Of a stretch of 64,000 nucleotides of DNA, positions 44,601-53,206 are shown piece by piece (the first letter of the stretch is position 1; each line of letters starts with the position of its first letter). Both the position numbers and the translations under genes were made by a program. Under the pieces are notes generated by a model. It saw only the letters and a program-made list of their open reading frames with translations. It had not been told where the DNA came from and ran no database searches. The stretch spans positions 116,468-180,467 of the forward strand of contig CAZKBQ010000002.1 of assembly GCA_964550855.1 (NCBI GenBank), read 5' to 3'. The DNA comes from JAGOBP01 sp964550855. GTDB lineage: Bacteria > Chloroflexota > Anaerolineae > Fen-1058.

Positions 44601-44632
44601 CACTCTTCACTCGTGACTCGTCATACGAGCGC
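44590..44632 (-). repeat. type B heptads across the purF stop / purD start
   Basis: The minus strand reads ACGAGTC, ACGAGTG, AAGAGTG, ATGAGTG between the TGA of purF and the ATG of purD. The purD start ATG is part of the last unit. Confidence 0.75.
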
Positions 44633-46039
44633 TTTTTCAAATCCCGTCTTCGTCTGCATGGCGTTCAACTCGATGGGGTACACGCCGGTGAAACAGGCGT
44701 TGCAGTAGCCGTCGCGCCGCCCGATGGCGCGCATCATGCCGTCCAGCGAGAGGAAATGCAACGAGTCGCAATCGATGTGGTCGCAAATCTCGTCCACCGT
44801 CAGACGGTGCGCGATCAATTCGTCATACGAGCCCATGTCCACGCCCATGAAGCATGGATGCGCGATCGGGGGGCAGGTGATGCGCAGGTGCACTTCCAGG
44901 GCGCCGGCATCGCGCAGCAGTCGCACCAGCGGCCCCGAGGTGTGGCCGCGCACGATGCTGTCGTCGATCATGACGACGCGCTTGTTTCGCAGATTTTCGC
45001 CGATCGCCAGGAACTTCAAGGCAATGCCCTGCTGGCGCAGTGAATCGGTCGGTTGGATGAAGGTCCGCCCGATGTAGCGGTTCTTGATGAAACCGTCGTT
45101 ATAGGGCAGGCCGGCGGCGCGCGCGTAGCCGATCGCCGCGGGAATCGAGCTATCGGGCACGGGGATGACGACGTCGGCTGCGGCGGGCGCTTCGCGGGCC
45201 AGCTCTTCGCCCAGCCGCTGACGCACTTCGTGCACATTCCGCCGATCCCAGAAGCTGTCGGGGCGCGAAAAATAGATGTGTTCGAAGGTGCAGCGGGCCA
45301 GCTGCGGCGCGGGCGGCAAGGCCTGCCGCACTCGCAGGGCGGTGTTGCTCAGGGTGATGATCTCGCCCGGCTTCACTTCGCGGATGGCGACGCAGCCCAG
45401 GGTGCGCAGCGCGCCGGTTTCCGAGGCGGCCACGTGGCCGTCGCTGGGCAGCCGCCCCACGCTCAGCGGGCGGAAGCCCCACGGATCGCGCACCGCGTAC
45501 ACGCCGTCGCGCGTGAGGACGACCAGCGCGTAAGCGCCGCGCCAGTGGGGCATGGTGTTGCGGATGCGCTCGTCCCACGTGTCGCCGTCGGCGCCGGCCA
45601 GCATCATGGTGATGACTTCGCTGTCGGACGACGACGACAGGCCGACGCCGCGCTTCAACAGATCGCTGCGAAGGTCGGCCGCGTTGACGAGGTTGCCGTT
45701 GTGCGCCACGCCCAGCGGCCCATGCTGCGTCTCGATCACAAACGGCTGCGCATTGCGCGCGTTGGAAGAACCGGTGGTGGAATAGCGGGTGTGCCCGATG
45801 GCGTAGTGACCCTGGAGCGGCGCGAGGTTGCTTTCGTTGAAGACCTGCGACACCAGCCCCACATCCTTATGCAGGCGCATGCGGCGGCCGTCAGACACGG
45901 CGATGCCGGCCGCTTCCTGGCCGCGATGTTGCAGCGCGTACAGGCCGAAGAACGCCATGCGCGAGACGTCTTCGTTGGGCGCGTACACGCCGATGATGCC
46001 GCATTCTTCATTGGGAACGTCGTCGAAGGTGGTTGTCAT
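44621..46039 (-). CDS. purF: amidophosphoribosyltransferase
   Basis: 472 residues, first committed step of purine synthesis (PRPP plus glutamine to phosphoribosylamine). An 12-residue propeptide ends at NEE, exposing C13 of CGIIGVYAP as the Ntn nucleophile. Glutaminase motifs GHTRYSTTGSSN and AHNGNLVNA; PRPP loop VMIDDSIVRGHTS. The cysteines (CTFEHIYF, CPPIAHPCFMG, CNACFTG) match the [4Fe-4S]-containing Bacillus-type enzyme, consistent with an oxygen-poor lifestyle. Confidence 0.95.
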   Translation of the reverse strand: MTTTFDDVPNEECGIIGVYAPNEDVSRMAFFGLYALQHRGQEAAGIAVSDGRRMRLHKDVGLVSQVFNESNLAPLQGHYAIGHTRYSTTGSSNARNAQPFVIETQHGPLGVAHNGNLVNAADLRSDLLKRGVGLSSSSDSEVITMMLAGADGDTWDERIRNTMPHWRGAYALVVLTRDGVYAVRDPWGFRPLSVGRLPSDGHVAASETGALRTLGCVAIREVKPGEIITLSNTALRVRQALPPAPQLARCTFEHIYFSRPDSFWDRRNVHEVRQRLGEELAREAPAAADVVIPVPDSSIPAAIGYARAAGLPYNDGFIKNRYIGRTFIQPTDSLRQQGIALKFLAIGENLRNKRVVMIDDSIVRGHTSGPLVRLLRDAGALEVHLRITCPPIAHPCFMGVDMGSYDELIAHRLTVDEICDHIDCDSLHFLSLDGMMRAIGRRDGYCNACFTGVYPIELNAMQTKTGFEKALV

Positions 46040-46060
46040 GGTTGGCCTGTTTCTTGTGCG

Positions 46061-46108
46061 ACGTGAAACGTGAAACGTAATACGTAATACGTGAGCCTGT
46101 TACGTACT
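46061..46108 (+). repeat. type A heptads between purF and purE
   Basis: ACGTGAA, ACGTGAA, ACGTAAT, ACGTAAT, ACGTGAG at 46061-46095, then an inverted TTACGTA at 46100. The TAA of purE is in that last part. Confidence 0.75.
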
Positions 46109-46585
46109 GCTCATTGCGTTGTCATCGCTCAAGAGTCTCGCCGCCTGTTTGCGTTGAAATTCCAGCACTTTGTCGCGCACGGCAGGATCGCTGAGGCCGA
46201 GAATCTTGGCGGCGAGCAGGGCCGCGTTGCCCGGCTCGAGTACGACGGCGGGCGCGATGCCCGACGGCATGCGCAGCGACGAGAATATGTCCGCGCCGCC
46301 GAAGGCCTCGCTTGACGGCGGACAGGCGATGACGGGCGCACACACCGCGCCGTCGGTGAAACCCGACAACGCGTTGCTGCGCCCGGCCACGGTGATGTAC
46401 ACCTTCGGGCGCGGATCGGCTTCGTAGTCGCGCAGCAGATTCATCACGTGCGCCGGTGTCTTGTGCGCGGACCCGATGCGCGTCACCACGTCCAGACCAA
46501 ATTCTCGCGCGGCCCCGGCGATTTTCTCGCAGTGCGCGGCGTCGGCTTTGCTGCCCATCAGGATGACGACGAGGGATTGTGGCAT
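46100..46585 (-). CDS. purE: class II AIR carboxylase (PurE)
   Basis: 161 residues from the ATG at 46585 (GGAGA eight bases upstream; the frame extends further but without support). ILMGSKADAAHCEKIA, RIGSAHKTPAHV, VAGRSNALSGF and GGADIFSSLRMPSG match the class II enzymes known from Treponema denticola, which use CO2 directly, rather than class I PurE, which needs N5-CAIR from PurK. No purK is in the operon, in agreement. The final ...SST and stop are in heptad repeat sequence. Confidence 0.92.
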   Translation of the reverse strand: MPQSLVVILMGSKADAAHCEKIAGAAREFGLDVVTRIGSAHKTPAHVMNLLRDYEADPRPKVYITVAGRSNALSGFTDGAVCAPVIACPPSSEAFGGADIFSSLRMPSGIAPAVVLEPGNAALLAAKILGLSDPAVRDKVLEFQRKQAARLLSDDNAMSST

Positions 46586-46668
46586 AGGTGTCTCCGTAGG
46601 CGGGAAGTGAGCGGGTTGGTGGAGTGGTGGATTCGTAAGTTGGCGGACATCCACCCGGCTGCCGACTC

Positions 46669-47637
46669 CTAATCGACCAACTTACCAACGATCTTCATCA
46701 GCCGCGGCTCCACCGGATACTCGCCGGGCACAAACGTTTGCCCGGTCAGCATCTCGTAGATGGCGATGTAGCGCTGGCTCGCCGCGATCCATAGGTCGTC
46801 CGGCATCGCCGGGATCGGCCCGTCGCCGCGAAAACCGTGTTCGGCATACGCCAGCCGCACGAATTCCTTATCGAAGTTCTCCGGCTCTTCGCCGTCGGCA
46901 AAGCGCCCGGCGTATGAGTCCGCTTTCCAGAAGCGCGACGAATCGGGTGTGTGCACTTCGTCGATGAGCATCACCGTCCCATCGGGCGCACGACCGAATT
47001 CATACTTGGTGTCCACCAGGATCAAACCGGCGTTTTGCGCGATGGCCTGTCCACGTTTGAAGATGGCCAGCGCGGCCGCCTGCACTTGATCCCACGTGGC
47101 CCGATCGAGCAGGCCGTGCGTCACAACCTCATCGCAGGTCAGGCGTTCGTCGTGACCGGTCGGGCCGCCCTTCGTCGTCGGCGTGATGATGGGTTCCGGC
47201 AGCCGATCGTTCTTGCGCAGCCCGTCGGGAAAATGGTAGCCGTAGATGTCGCGTTCGCCGATCGAGTAGCGATACCACAGCGCGGTCGAGGTCACGCCGG
47301 TGATGTAGCCGCGCACGATCACTTCCACGGCGAACGGTTCGACTTCCGTGGCGATTAAGGCATTGGGATCGGGCACGTCGATCTGGTGATTGGCGATCAC
47401 GTCGCGCGTCTGATCGAACCACCACGCCGAGAGTTGATTAAGCACCTGACCTTTGAACGGTACGCGCGCCAGCATCCGATCGAACGCGGACAGCCGGTCG
47501 GTGGTGACGAGCAGGCGACGCCGATTACTCAGCGGATACCAGTCGCGCACCTTGCCGGACTGCCGGCCGGGCAGGGGCAGGTGGGTTTCGCCGAGGGCGT
47601 CAGGCAAAACGGCACGAATTTGATCTGTAGTGAGCAT
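46669..47637 (-). CDS. purC: SAICAR synthetase
   Basis: 322 residues from the ATG at 47637, supported by AGGGAG five bases upstream. Ligates aspartate to CAIR with ATP. GKVRDWYPL, VTTDRLSAFD, RGYITG and LIDEVHTPDSSRFW are standard. It belongs to the longer form (about 300 residues) of the enzyme also found in fungi. Between purE and bioY in the operon. Confidence 0.94.
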   Translation of the reverse strand: MLTTDQIRAVLPDALGETHLPLPGRQSGKVRDWYPLSNRRRLLVTTDRLSAFDRMLARVPFKGQVLNQLSAWWFDQTRDVIANHQIDVPDPNALIATEVEPFAVEVIVRGYITGVTSTALWYRYSIGERDIYGYHFPDGLRKNDRLPEPIITPTTKGGPTGHDERLTCDEVVTHGLLDRATWDQVQAAALAIFKRGQAIAQNAGLILVDTKYEFGRAPDGTVMLIDEVHTPDSSRFWKADSYAGRFADGEEPENFDKEFVRLAYAEHGFRGDGPIPAMPDDLWIAASQRYIAIYEMLTGQTFVPGEYPVEPRLMKIVGKLVD

Positions 47638-47664
47638 GTGAACTCCCTGGCGCAAGGCCAATCC

Positions 47665-48231
47665 CTACATTCGATTCAACCATCGCCGCGCACCTTCGGC
47701 GGTGGCCGAGGCCATCAACGCTTTAACCACATCGACCGCGATAAACGGCGCGACACCCAACGCCCAGCCCCTGGCCCAGTCACCGCCGAGGAATGTGTAC
47801 GTCAGCCACGCCGCACCGCAGACATAGATCACGCTCACGCCCGCAAGTCCGGCGACCAGACGCAGCGCACGATTGCGATACAGCCTGCGCTCGGCCAGGT
47901 AGCCCGCGACGAAGGCGCCCGCAACGAAGCCAACCAGGTAACCGGCAGTCGGCGAAGCAAACGCAGCCGCGCCCAGTCCATTGGCATCGAATGGCAGTCC
48001 AAGCGCGATGCTGGCAGCGTAGATCAGCTGGCTCAATGTGCCGTCTTTCGCGCCAAGCGCCAACCCGGCCAGCAGCACGATCATTACTTGCAGCGTAATC
48101 GGCACGGGCGTAAAGGGCAGGGGGATGGTTAGCCGGGCCGTCAGCGCAGTGAGGGCGGCAAACACGCCAATCGCTGCCACGCGCACCAGCGTAGGATTGG
48201 AACTGCGAGATTGAACTTGGCTCAGCAACAT
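47665..48231 (-). CDS. bioY: biotin transporter BioY (S component)
   Basis: 188 residues from the ATG at 48231, with GAGGAG upstream. Six hydrophobic segments and the BioY signatures LPFTPVPITLQVM and SPTAGYLVGFVAGAF. S component of an energy-coupling factor transporter; no BioM/BioN in the window, so it uses a shared ECF module or works alone. Its place inside a purine operon is odd, though biotin transport has no direct link to purine synthesis. No BirA site seen. Confidence 0.92.
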   Translation of the reverse strand: MLLSQVQSRSSNPTLVRVAAIGVFAALTALTARLTIPLPFTPVPITLQVMIVLLAGLALGAKDGTLSQLIYAASIALGLPFDANGLGAAAFASPTAGYLVGFVAGAFVAGYLAERRLYRNRALRLVAGLAGVSVIYVCGAAWLTYTFLGGDWARGWALGVAPFIAVDVVKALMASATAEGARRWLNRM

Positions 48232-48307
48232 GGACAACTCCTCGTGGAGAAGATTTGGCGCCGGTCGGCATCCTTTTTCCATTCAGCCGCAGGCATCTGT
48301 TGAAGAC

Positions 48308-49090
48308 TCACATTTGTTCCGCGTACCTTACCCCATTCTCAAACAATTTCAGCCCCAACCGGCCGCGTGCGCCCCGCGTCCGGCGCGGATGCTGATAGGC
48401 AAACACGTGATCTTCGGGGTGGGGCATCAACCCCAGCACGTTGCCGCGCGGATTGCACACACCCGCGATGTCGCCGATCGAGCCGTTGGGATTGACGGGA
48501 TACTCACCATGAGCAGGGCGGCCGTCTTCGTGCGTGTACGTCAGCGCAATCTGATCGCACGCGCGCAGCCGCTGCAAATCGTTCGGATCGCTCAGTACGA
48601 AATTGCCTTCGCCGTGCGCGATGGGGCAGGCGATCAAATCGTCAAGGCCGCGTGTCCACACACACGTCTGCGACTGCGGCTTGAGCGTGACCCAGCGGCA
48701 CTCAAAGTGGCCGCGAGCGTTGAAGGTCAAGGTGGCGTGGCGAGTGACGAGTGATGTGCGAGGATCGGGCAACAAGCCGGACTTCACCAACGCCTGAAAC
48801 CCGTTGCAAATTCCGATGACGGGCTTGCCGTCGTCGATGAACCGCCCCACTTCGTCGGCGAAGTAAGCCTTGAGATCGAGCGCGAGCAGTTTGCCCGCGC
48901 CCAGCGCATCGGCGTAGGAGAAACCGCCCGGGATCGCCAGCAGCTGGTAATCGCTCCATAGCTTCGCGCGGGCGCGCAGTTGATTCACGTGCACGATCTC
49001 CGGCGCTGCGCCTGCCAGTTCAAACGCCTGCGCCGCTTCATGATCGCGATTGGTGCCGTCGGCGTGCACTATCAAAACACGCGGTTTCAT
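48308..49090 (-). CDS. purQ: FGAM synthase glutaminase subunit
   Basis: 260 residues. Class I glutamine amidotransferase: RVLIVHADGTNRD at the N terminus, GGFSYADALGAGK, nucleophile Cys in GICNGFQAL, and the His/Glu pair in AHGEGNF and PHPEDHVF. Supplies ammonia to PurL. An unusual segment RTSLVTRHATLTF just before FECRW is encoded by type B heptads and appears to be additional to the usual loop. Overlaps the acetyltransferase gene by ATGA. Confidence 0.94.
   Translation of the reverse strand: MKPRVLIVHADGTNRDHEAAQAFELAGAAPEIVHVNQLRARAKLWSDYQLLAIPGGFSYADALGAGKLLALDLKAYFADEVGRFIDDGKPVIGICNGFQALVKSGLLPDPRTSLVTRHATLTFNARGHFECRWVTLKPQSQTCVWTRGLDDLIACPIAHGEGNFVLSDPNDLQRLRACDQIALTYTHEDGRPAHGEYPVNPNGSIGDIAGVCNPRGNVLGLMPHPEDHVFAYQHPRRTRGARGRLGLKLFENGVRYAEQM
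48734..48761 (+). repeat. type B heptads inside purQ
   Basis: GGCGTGG, CGAGTGA, CGAGTGA, TGTGCGA: 28 bp read through in the PurQ frame. Confidence 0.6.
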
Positions 49091-49590
49091 GACAGGAGTT
49101 TGCTCATATAGTACAGATCGGCGTATTCGCCATCGACCTGCATCGAGTGGCGAGCCGCGCCTTCGATCTCAAAACCCATCTTCTTGTACAACGCGATGCC
49201 GCGCGCGTTGTGCGTCATCACCACCAGTTCCAACCGGTGCAGATGGTTCTGGCGTGCCCATTGTTCGCACGCTTCAAACAGGCGCGTGCCAAGGCCGCGT
49301 CCCGTGTGCGATTCGCGCAGGCCGATGACAATGTGGACATTGTGATGATTGCGGCGATAGTCGCCGCCGTTGGCCCACAGCCAGCCGACCAGCTGTCCGT
49401 CGTCTTCGGCCACCCACGTCATCTTATTATCGGCCCGCAGCATGGCCGCAATGCGCTCGCGCTCCTGTTCGACCGTCGTCTGGCGCTCGCCGGGTTCCAG
49501 CATCATGAATTTCGTCTCAACGTCGATGTGCTGGCGCAGCGCCAGAAAGGCTGCCGCGTCGTCGATGGTGACAGGCCGAATCGTGATCAT
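49087..49590 (-). CDS. GNAT-family N-acetyltransferase
   Basis: 167 residues from the ATG at 49590, which forms an ATGA overlap with the purL stop like the other junctions here (a start at 49605 is also in frame). TIRPVTIDDAAAFLAL, the acetyl-CoA loop RESHTGRGLGTRLFEAC and HNARGIALYKKMGFEIEG are the usual GNAT motifs A and B; the RimI/YhhY-like branch fits. Substrate unknown. Lies between purL and purQ with tight coupling at both ends. Confidence 0.92.
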   Translation of the reverse strand: MITIRPVTIDDAAAFLALRQHIDVETKFMMLEPGERQTTVEQERERIAAMLRADNKMTWVAEDDGQLVGWLWANGGDYRRNHHNVHIVIGLRESHTGRGLGTRLFEACEQWARQNHLHRLELVVMTHNARGIALYKKMGFEIEGAARHSMQVDGEYADLYYMSKLLS

Positions 49591-52457
49591 GTGGCGGGAC
49601 TCCATGCCGCGACCAATTCATCGATCGCCAGCGAAATGAGCGGCATAGCGGCTGCGATGCTCAAGCGCGGTTCATCCGTCACCACGCCGAGGCGGCGGAT
49701 GAAAGCGCGATCGAAGCACGCTTCAAACGCACGGCAATCTTCAGGGCGCACTTCGATCAGCAAACGACTATTCGCCTCGCGGAACAGCGACCGGGCGGGT
49801 TCTTCAGATCCGATCGTGAGATCCAGGCCCAACCGGCCGCCGATGCACATCTCGGCCGCCGCCACTGCCAGCCCGCCTTCGCTCAGGTCGTGGCACGCCC
49901 GCACCAGGCCGGCCCGGATGGCGCGATGCAGCGCGCGATACGCGGCTGGTGCGTGATGCGTCACCCGCAAAGCGTGATCTGCCTCTGGCGTCTTGCCGCC
50001 CGCATCCAGCAAGTAGATTGCATTCCCCGCCTCCTTGGCGTCCATCGTCACAGCCTGATTCACGTCATCGATCAGGCCGATGGCCGAGATCAGCAACGTC
50101 GGCGGGATCGCGTGCCGCAGCCCGTCTATGCCGAGATACTCGTTGTTGAGCGAGTCCTTGCCGCTGATGAACGGCGCACCATAAGCCACCGCCGCATCGT
50201 GACAACCGCGCGCCGCTTCGACGAGCGAACCCAGCGTCTCAGGCCGCAGCGGATCGCCCCAGCAAAAATTGTCGAGCAGCGCAATCCGATCGGGGTCCGC
50301 GCCGACCGCCACCGCGTTGCGGATCGCTTCGTCGATCGCGCTGATCGCCATCGCGTACGCGTCGACTTTCCCCAAGTCAGGGTTGAGGCCGTTGGACAGC
50401 ACGATGCCGCGCGCGCCTTTCGTCCCAAACGGCTTCAACACGCACGCATCCGAGGGGCCGTCATCGCGTGCGCCCGTCAGCGGCTTGACGACTGTGCCGC
50501 CTTGCACTTCGTGATCGTAGAGGCGAATAACACGGGCTTTTGAGGCGATGTTGGGATCGGCCAGGAGCGCCAGCAGAACCGAATTCCAGTTGGCGTCAGG
50601 CGCATGGCGCAGGGCGTAAAACGTAAAACGCGAGGCAGCCTGCTTCTTGCCTTTTGCCTCCCGCTTTATCTCAGCCGACAATGAGCGGCGCGGCAGCCCG
50701 TCGTGCAGAAACTCATTCGCCAGATCGAGCACGATCCGCTCGTCGTAGCGCACGACGAGCCGGCGCGTATCGGTGAAGGCGCCGATGTCGGTCAGTTCCA
50801 CGTCGAAGGTGTCGCACAGCGCCTGCAGCGCGGCCAGGTTAGCCGGCGGCACGGCCAGCACCATGCGTTCCTGCGCCTCGCTCAACCAGATTTCCCACGG
50901 CGCGAGGCCGGGATACTTCAACTTCACGCGCTTCAAATCGACATCCGCGCCGCCGACGCTGCTCATCTCGCCCACGGCGCTCGACAGGCCGCCCGCGCCG
51001 CAGTCGGTGATGGCGTGATACAACTTTGCGTCGCGCGCGCGGACGATCACTTCGATCAAACCCTTCTCCGTGATCGGGTCGCCGATCTGCACGGAGGCGC
51101 CTGCCACTTCGCCGGTCTGCGCATCCATCGTCATCGACGAAAAAGTTGCGCCGCGCAGGCCGTCACGGCCGGTGCGCCCGCCCAGCACGATCACCCGATC
51201 GGCCGACTGCGGCTCACGCGGATGGCTGTCCTTGGGCGCGAGGCCCACGCAGCCGCAGAAAACCAGCGGATTCGCCGTGTAGCCGTCGTCGTACAGAATT
51301 GCGCCGTTGACGGTGGGCAGGCCGATCTTGTTGCCGTAGTCCTGCACTCCGGCCACCACGCCTGACTGGATGCGGCGCGGATGCAGCACGCCCTTCGGCA
51401 ACTTGTCGGGATCAAGATTCTGCGGGCCAAAGCACAACACGTCCGTAGCCGCAATCGGCCTGGCCGACACGCCCAGTACGTCGCGAATGACGCCGCCCAC
51501 ACCCGTGTTCGCCCCGCCGAACGGTTCGATGGCCGACGGGTGATTGTGCGTTTCCACTTTGAACGAGACTTCGTAGTCGTCGTCAAAATCGATGATGCCC
51601 GCGTTGTCCACAAACGCCGATCGCACCCACGGCGCGTTGATGCGCTCAGTAGCGGCCCGAATGTAAGTCTTCAGAATCCCGTCGATAATTGCGGTCTCCT
51701 GATCTCCACCCCATTCCTGATTCCTGAGCTCTATCCTCGCCTTGAACGTCTTGTGCACACAATGCTCGCTCCACGTCTGCGCGATCGTCTCAAATTCCAC
51801 ATCGGTCGGGTCACGCTCGATCGATCGATAGTAGGCTTGAACCGCCTGCATTTCGGCCAGATCGAGCGCGGCGCGGCGATCGCGCGAGAGGGCCAGGAGC
51901 TGTTCGTTGGCGAGGTCCCGAATCGGGATGAGTTCAACTTCGCCTGATGACTCGGCCGGGTGGGGGAAGGCAGGATCAATCGGGCCGAGGGTATAGCGCT
52001 GAATCACGGCGTTGGCCAGCAGGCGTTGGGCCAGCGTGTGACAGTCGGCTGCGTCAAGATCGCCGTGCGCGATGAAACGTTGTCCGGTCGCGGCGCGTTC
52101 GACGCCGGCCACGCCGATCAGCCGGGCACACCGCACGATCTGCTCGGCGACGGGATCGGTCACGCCGGGGCGCAGCGCGGTTTCGATGACGCCGCCCGTA
52201 AAAGAAGCGACCCCGTCGCTTTCGACACTCCGCCATCGGGCGGATTGGGCGACGGGGTCGCTGAGCAGCTCGGCGGCTAAGCGCCGGAGATCGGGCAGGG
52301 TGACATCGCCCTCGATGAAGTACAAGTCGAATATTTCCAGGCGCGTCACGCGCGTCAAGCCCAGCGCGTGCGCATCGGCCAGGAGGGCCGCCGCGTGCGG
52401 ATCGTCCACCAGCTGTGAGCCGACTACCAGTGTGTGAACTGGAAGTGAATCCGTCAT
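49587..52457 (-). CDS. purL: FGAM synthase with fused PurS-like N terminus
   Basis: 956 residues from the ATG at 52457 (MTDSLPVHTLVVGSQ); the open frame reaches 52895 but crosses the promoter. Residues 1-75 and about 85-165 are two PurS-like modules, so no separate purS is needed. The catalytic body has TWSEHCVHKTF, KVETHNHPSAIEPFGGANTGVGG, GRTGRDGLRGATFSS and CHDLSEGGLAVA. PurQ is separate. Two type A heptad arrays run through the frame (about residues 608-618 and 826-836). No ribosome site before the start; the leader is about 25 bases. Confidence 0.94.
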   Translation of the reverse strand: MTDSLPVHTLVVGSQLVDDPHAAALLADAHALGLTRVTRLEIFDLYFIEGDVTLPDLRRLAAELLSDPVAQSARWRSVESDGVASFTGGVIETALRPGVTDPVAEQIVRCARLIGVAGVERAATGQRFIAHGDLDAADCHTLAQRLLANAVIQRYTLGPIDPAFPHPAESSGEVELIPIRDLANEQLLALSRDRRAALDLAEMQAVQAYYRSIERDPTDVEFETIAQTWSEHCVHKTFKARIELRNQEWGGDQETAIIDGILKTYIRAATERINAPWVRSAFVDNAGIIDFDDDYEVSFKVETHNHPSAIEPFGGANTGVGGVIRDVLGVSARPIAATDVLCFGPQNLDPDKLPKGVLHPRRIQSGVVAGVQDYGNKIGLPTVNGAILYDDGYTANPLVFCGCVGLAPKDSHPREPQSADRVIVLGGRTGRDGLRGATFSSMTMDAQTGEVAGASVQIGDPITEKGLIEVIVRARDAKLYHAITDCGAGGLSSAVGEMSSVGGADVDLKRVKLKYPGLAPWEIWLSEAQERMVLAVPPANLAALQALCDTFDVELTDIGAFTDTRRLVVRYDERIVLDLANEFLHDGLPRRSLSAEIKREAKGKKQAASRFTFYALRHAPDANWNSVLLALLADPNIASKARVIRLYDHEVQGGTVVKPLTGARDDGPSDACVLKPFGTKGARGIVLSNGLNPDLGKVDAYAMAISAIDEAIRNAVAVGADPDRIALLDNFCWGDPLRPETLGSLVEAARGCHDAAVAYGAPFISGKDSLNNEYLGIDGLRHAIPPTLLISAIGLIDDVNQAVTMDAKEAGNAIYLLDAGGKTPEADHALRVTHHAPAAYRALHRAIRAGLVRACHDLSEGGLAVAAAEMCIGGRLGLDLTIGSEEPARSLFREANSRLLIEVRPEDCRAFEACFDRAFIRRLGVVTDEPRLSIAAAMPLISLAIDELVAAWSPAT
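49951..49978 (+). repeat. type A-like heptads inside purL (site 2)
   Basis: GCGTGAT, GCGTCAC, CCGCAAA, GCGTGAT, 28 bp, encoding part of ADHALRVTHHAPAA. Confidence 0.6.
50607..50634 (+). repeat. type A heptads inside purL (site 1)
   Basis: GCGCAGG, GCGTAAA, ACGTAAA, ACGCGAG, 28 bp, encoding ASRFTFYALRH in the PurL frame, between two catalytic halves. Confidence 0.7.
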
Positions 52458-52488
52458 AGGTGCATGAAAGACAACCGGGCTGGCCTGT

Positions 52489-52524
52489 ATTATACCACCC
52501 GCCGGCAGGCGAGTGGTGTACAAT
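52489..52524. promoter_or_regulatory. divergent promoter region with inverted repeat (purL / methyltransferase)
   Basis: The minus strand has TATAAT (52494-52489) for purL and the plus strand TACAAT (52519-52524) for the methyltransferase. ACCACCCGCC (52494-52503) and GGCGAGTGGT (52508-52517) between them form an inverted repeat with one mismatch and loop GGCA, placed to block both promoters. The -35 regions are weak. Confidence 0.5.
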
Positions 52525-52541
52525 GAAGCCTTGAGGATGCC

Positions 52542-53114
52542 ATGTCTCACACGGATGCCGCGCGCTGGAATGAGCGCTATCTGACGCAAGCCGATTCGAT
52601 CACCGATCAGCCGCGCGATTTTCTGATCGAACAGGCGCATCATCTGCCGACGCGCGGGCTGGCGCTGGACGCGGCGATGGGGCTGGGCGCCAATGCCGCT
52701 GTGCTGATCGACCGCGGCCTCGACGTGATCGGCGTGGATGTCTCCGAGGTGGCTGTGCGACACGCCAAAGCGCGCTATCCGCAGTTGAGGGCGGCGGTAA
52801 TCGATCTCGATCGGTTTAGCTGGCCCGATCGGGTTTTTGACGTGATCCTCAACTTCTACTTTTTGTCGCGGCCGCTCTGTCGTCAGTATCCGCACTTATT
52901 GCGGCCGGGCGGCGTGCTGATCTTCGAATCGCTCCTGAAGGACACGGTGATCTATCGGCCCGACTTCAACCCCGATTATCTGCTCGCGCCCGGCGAAGCG
53001 CGCGAGCTGCTGGCCGGTCTGGACATCCTGGTCTATCGTGAAGGTTGGATCGATCGCGCCGGTCACCATCCGCGCGCGGTGGCCAGCGTGGTGGCGCGCC
53101 GGTCTGATCGATGA
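52542..53114 (+). CDS. class I SAM-dependent methyltransferase
   Basis: 190 residues. Rossmann-fold methyltransferase: motif I ALDAAMGLGANA, acidic residue in VIGVDVSEVAV, then FDVILNFYFLSR and LLRPGGVLIFE. Resembles the small TehB/thiopurine-like group. Substrate unknown. Transcribed divergently from purL and separated by 92 bases from hypA, so it may share the hyp transcript. The leader is very short (about 11 bases). Confidence 0.88.
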   Translation: MSHTDAARWNERYLTQADSITDQPRDFLIEQAHHLPTRGLALDAAMGLGANAAVLIDRGLDVIGVDVSEVAVRHAKARYPQLRAAVIDLDRFSWPDRVFDVILNFYFLSRPLCRQYPHLLRPGGVLIFESLLKDTVIYRPDFNPDYLLAPGEARELLAGLDILVYREGWIDRAGHHPRAVASVVARRSDR

Positions 53115-53206
53115 CAATTTGCACGTTTTCGGGGTGATGGTGATCACTACTCATGAGGCGCAGCATCGGGGACAATTTTGCTGATGAAGTTTACGGAAAA
53201 TTCCCA

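Noticed and set aside
52458..52895. N-terminal extension of PurL
   Set aside because: The extra 146 codons cross the divergent promoter and are antisense to the methyltransferase; the PurS-like fold begins right after the ATG at 52457.
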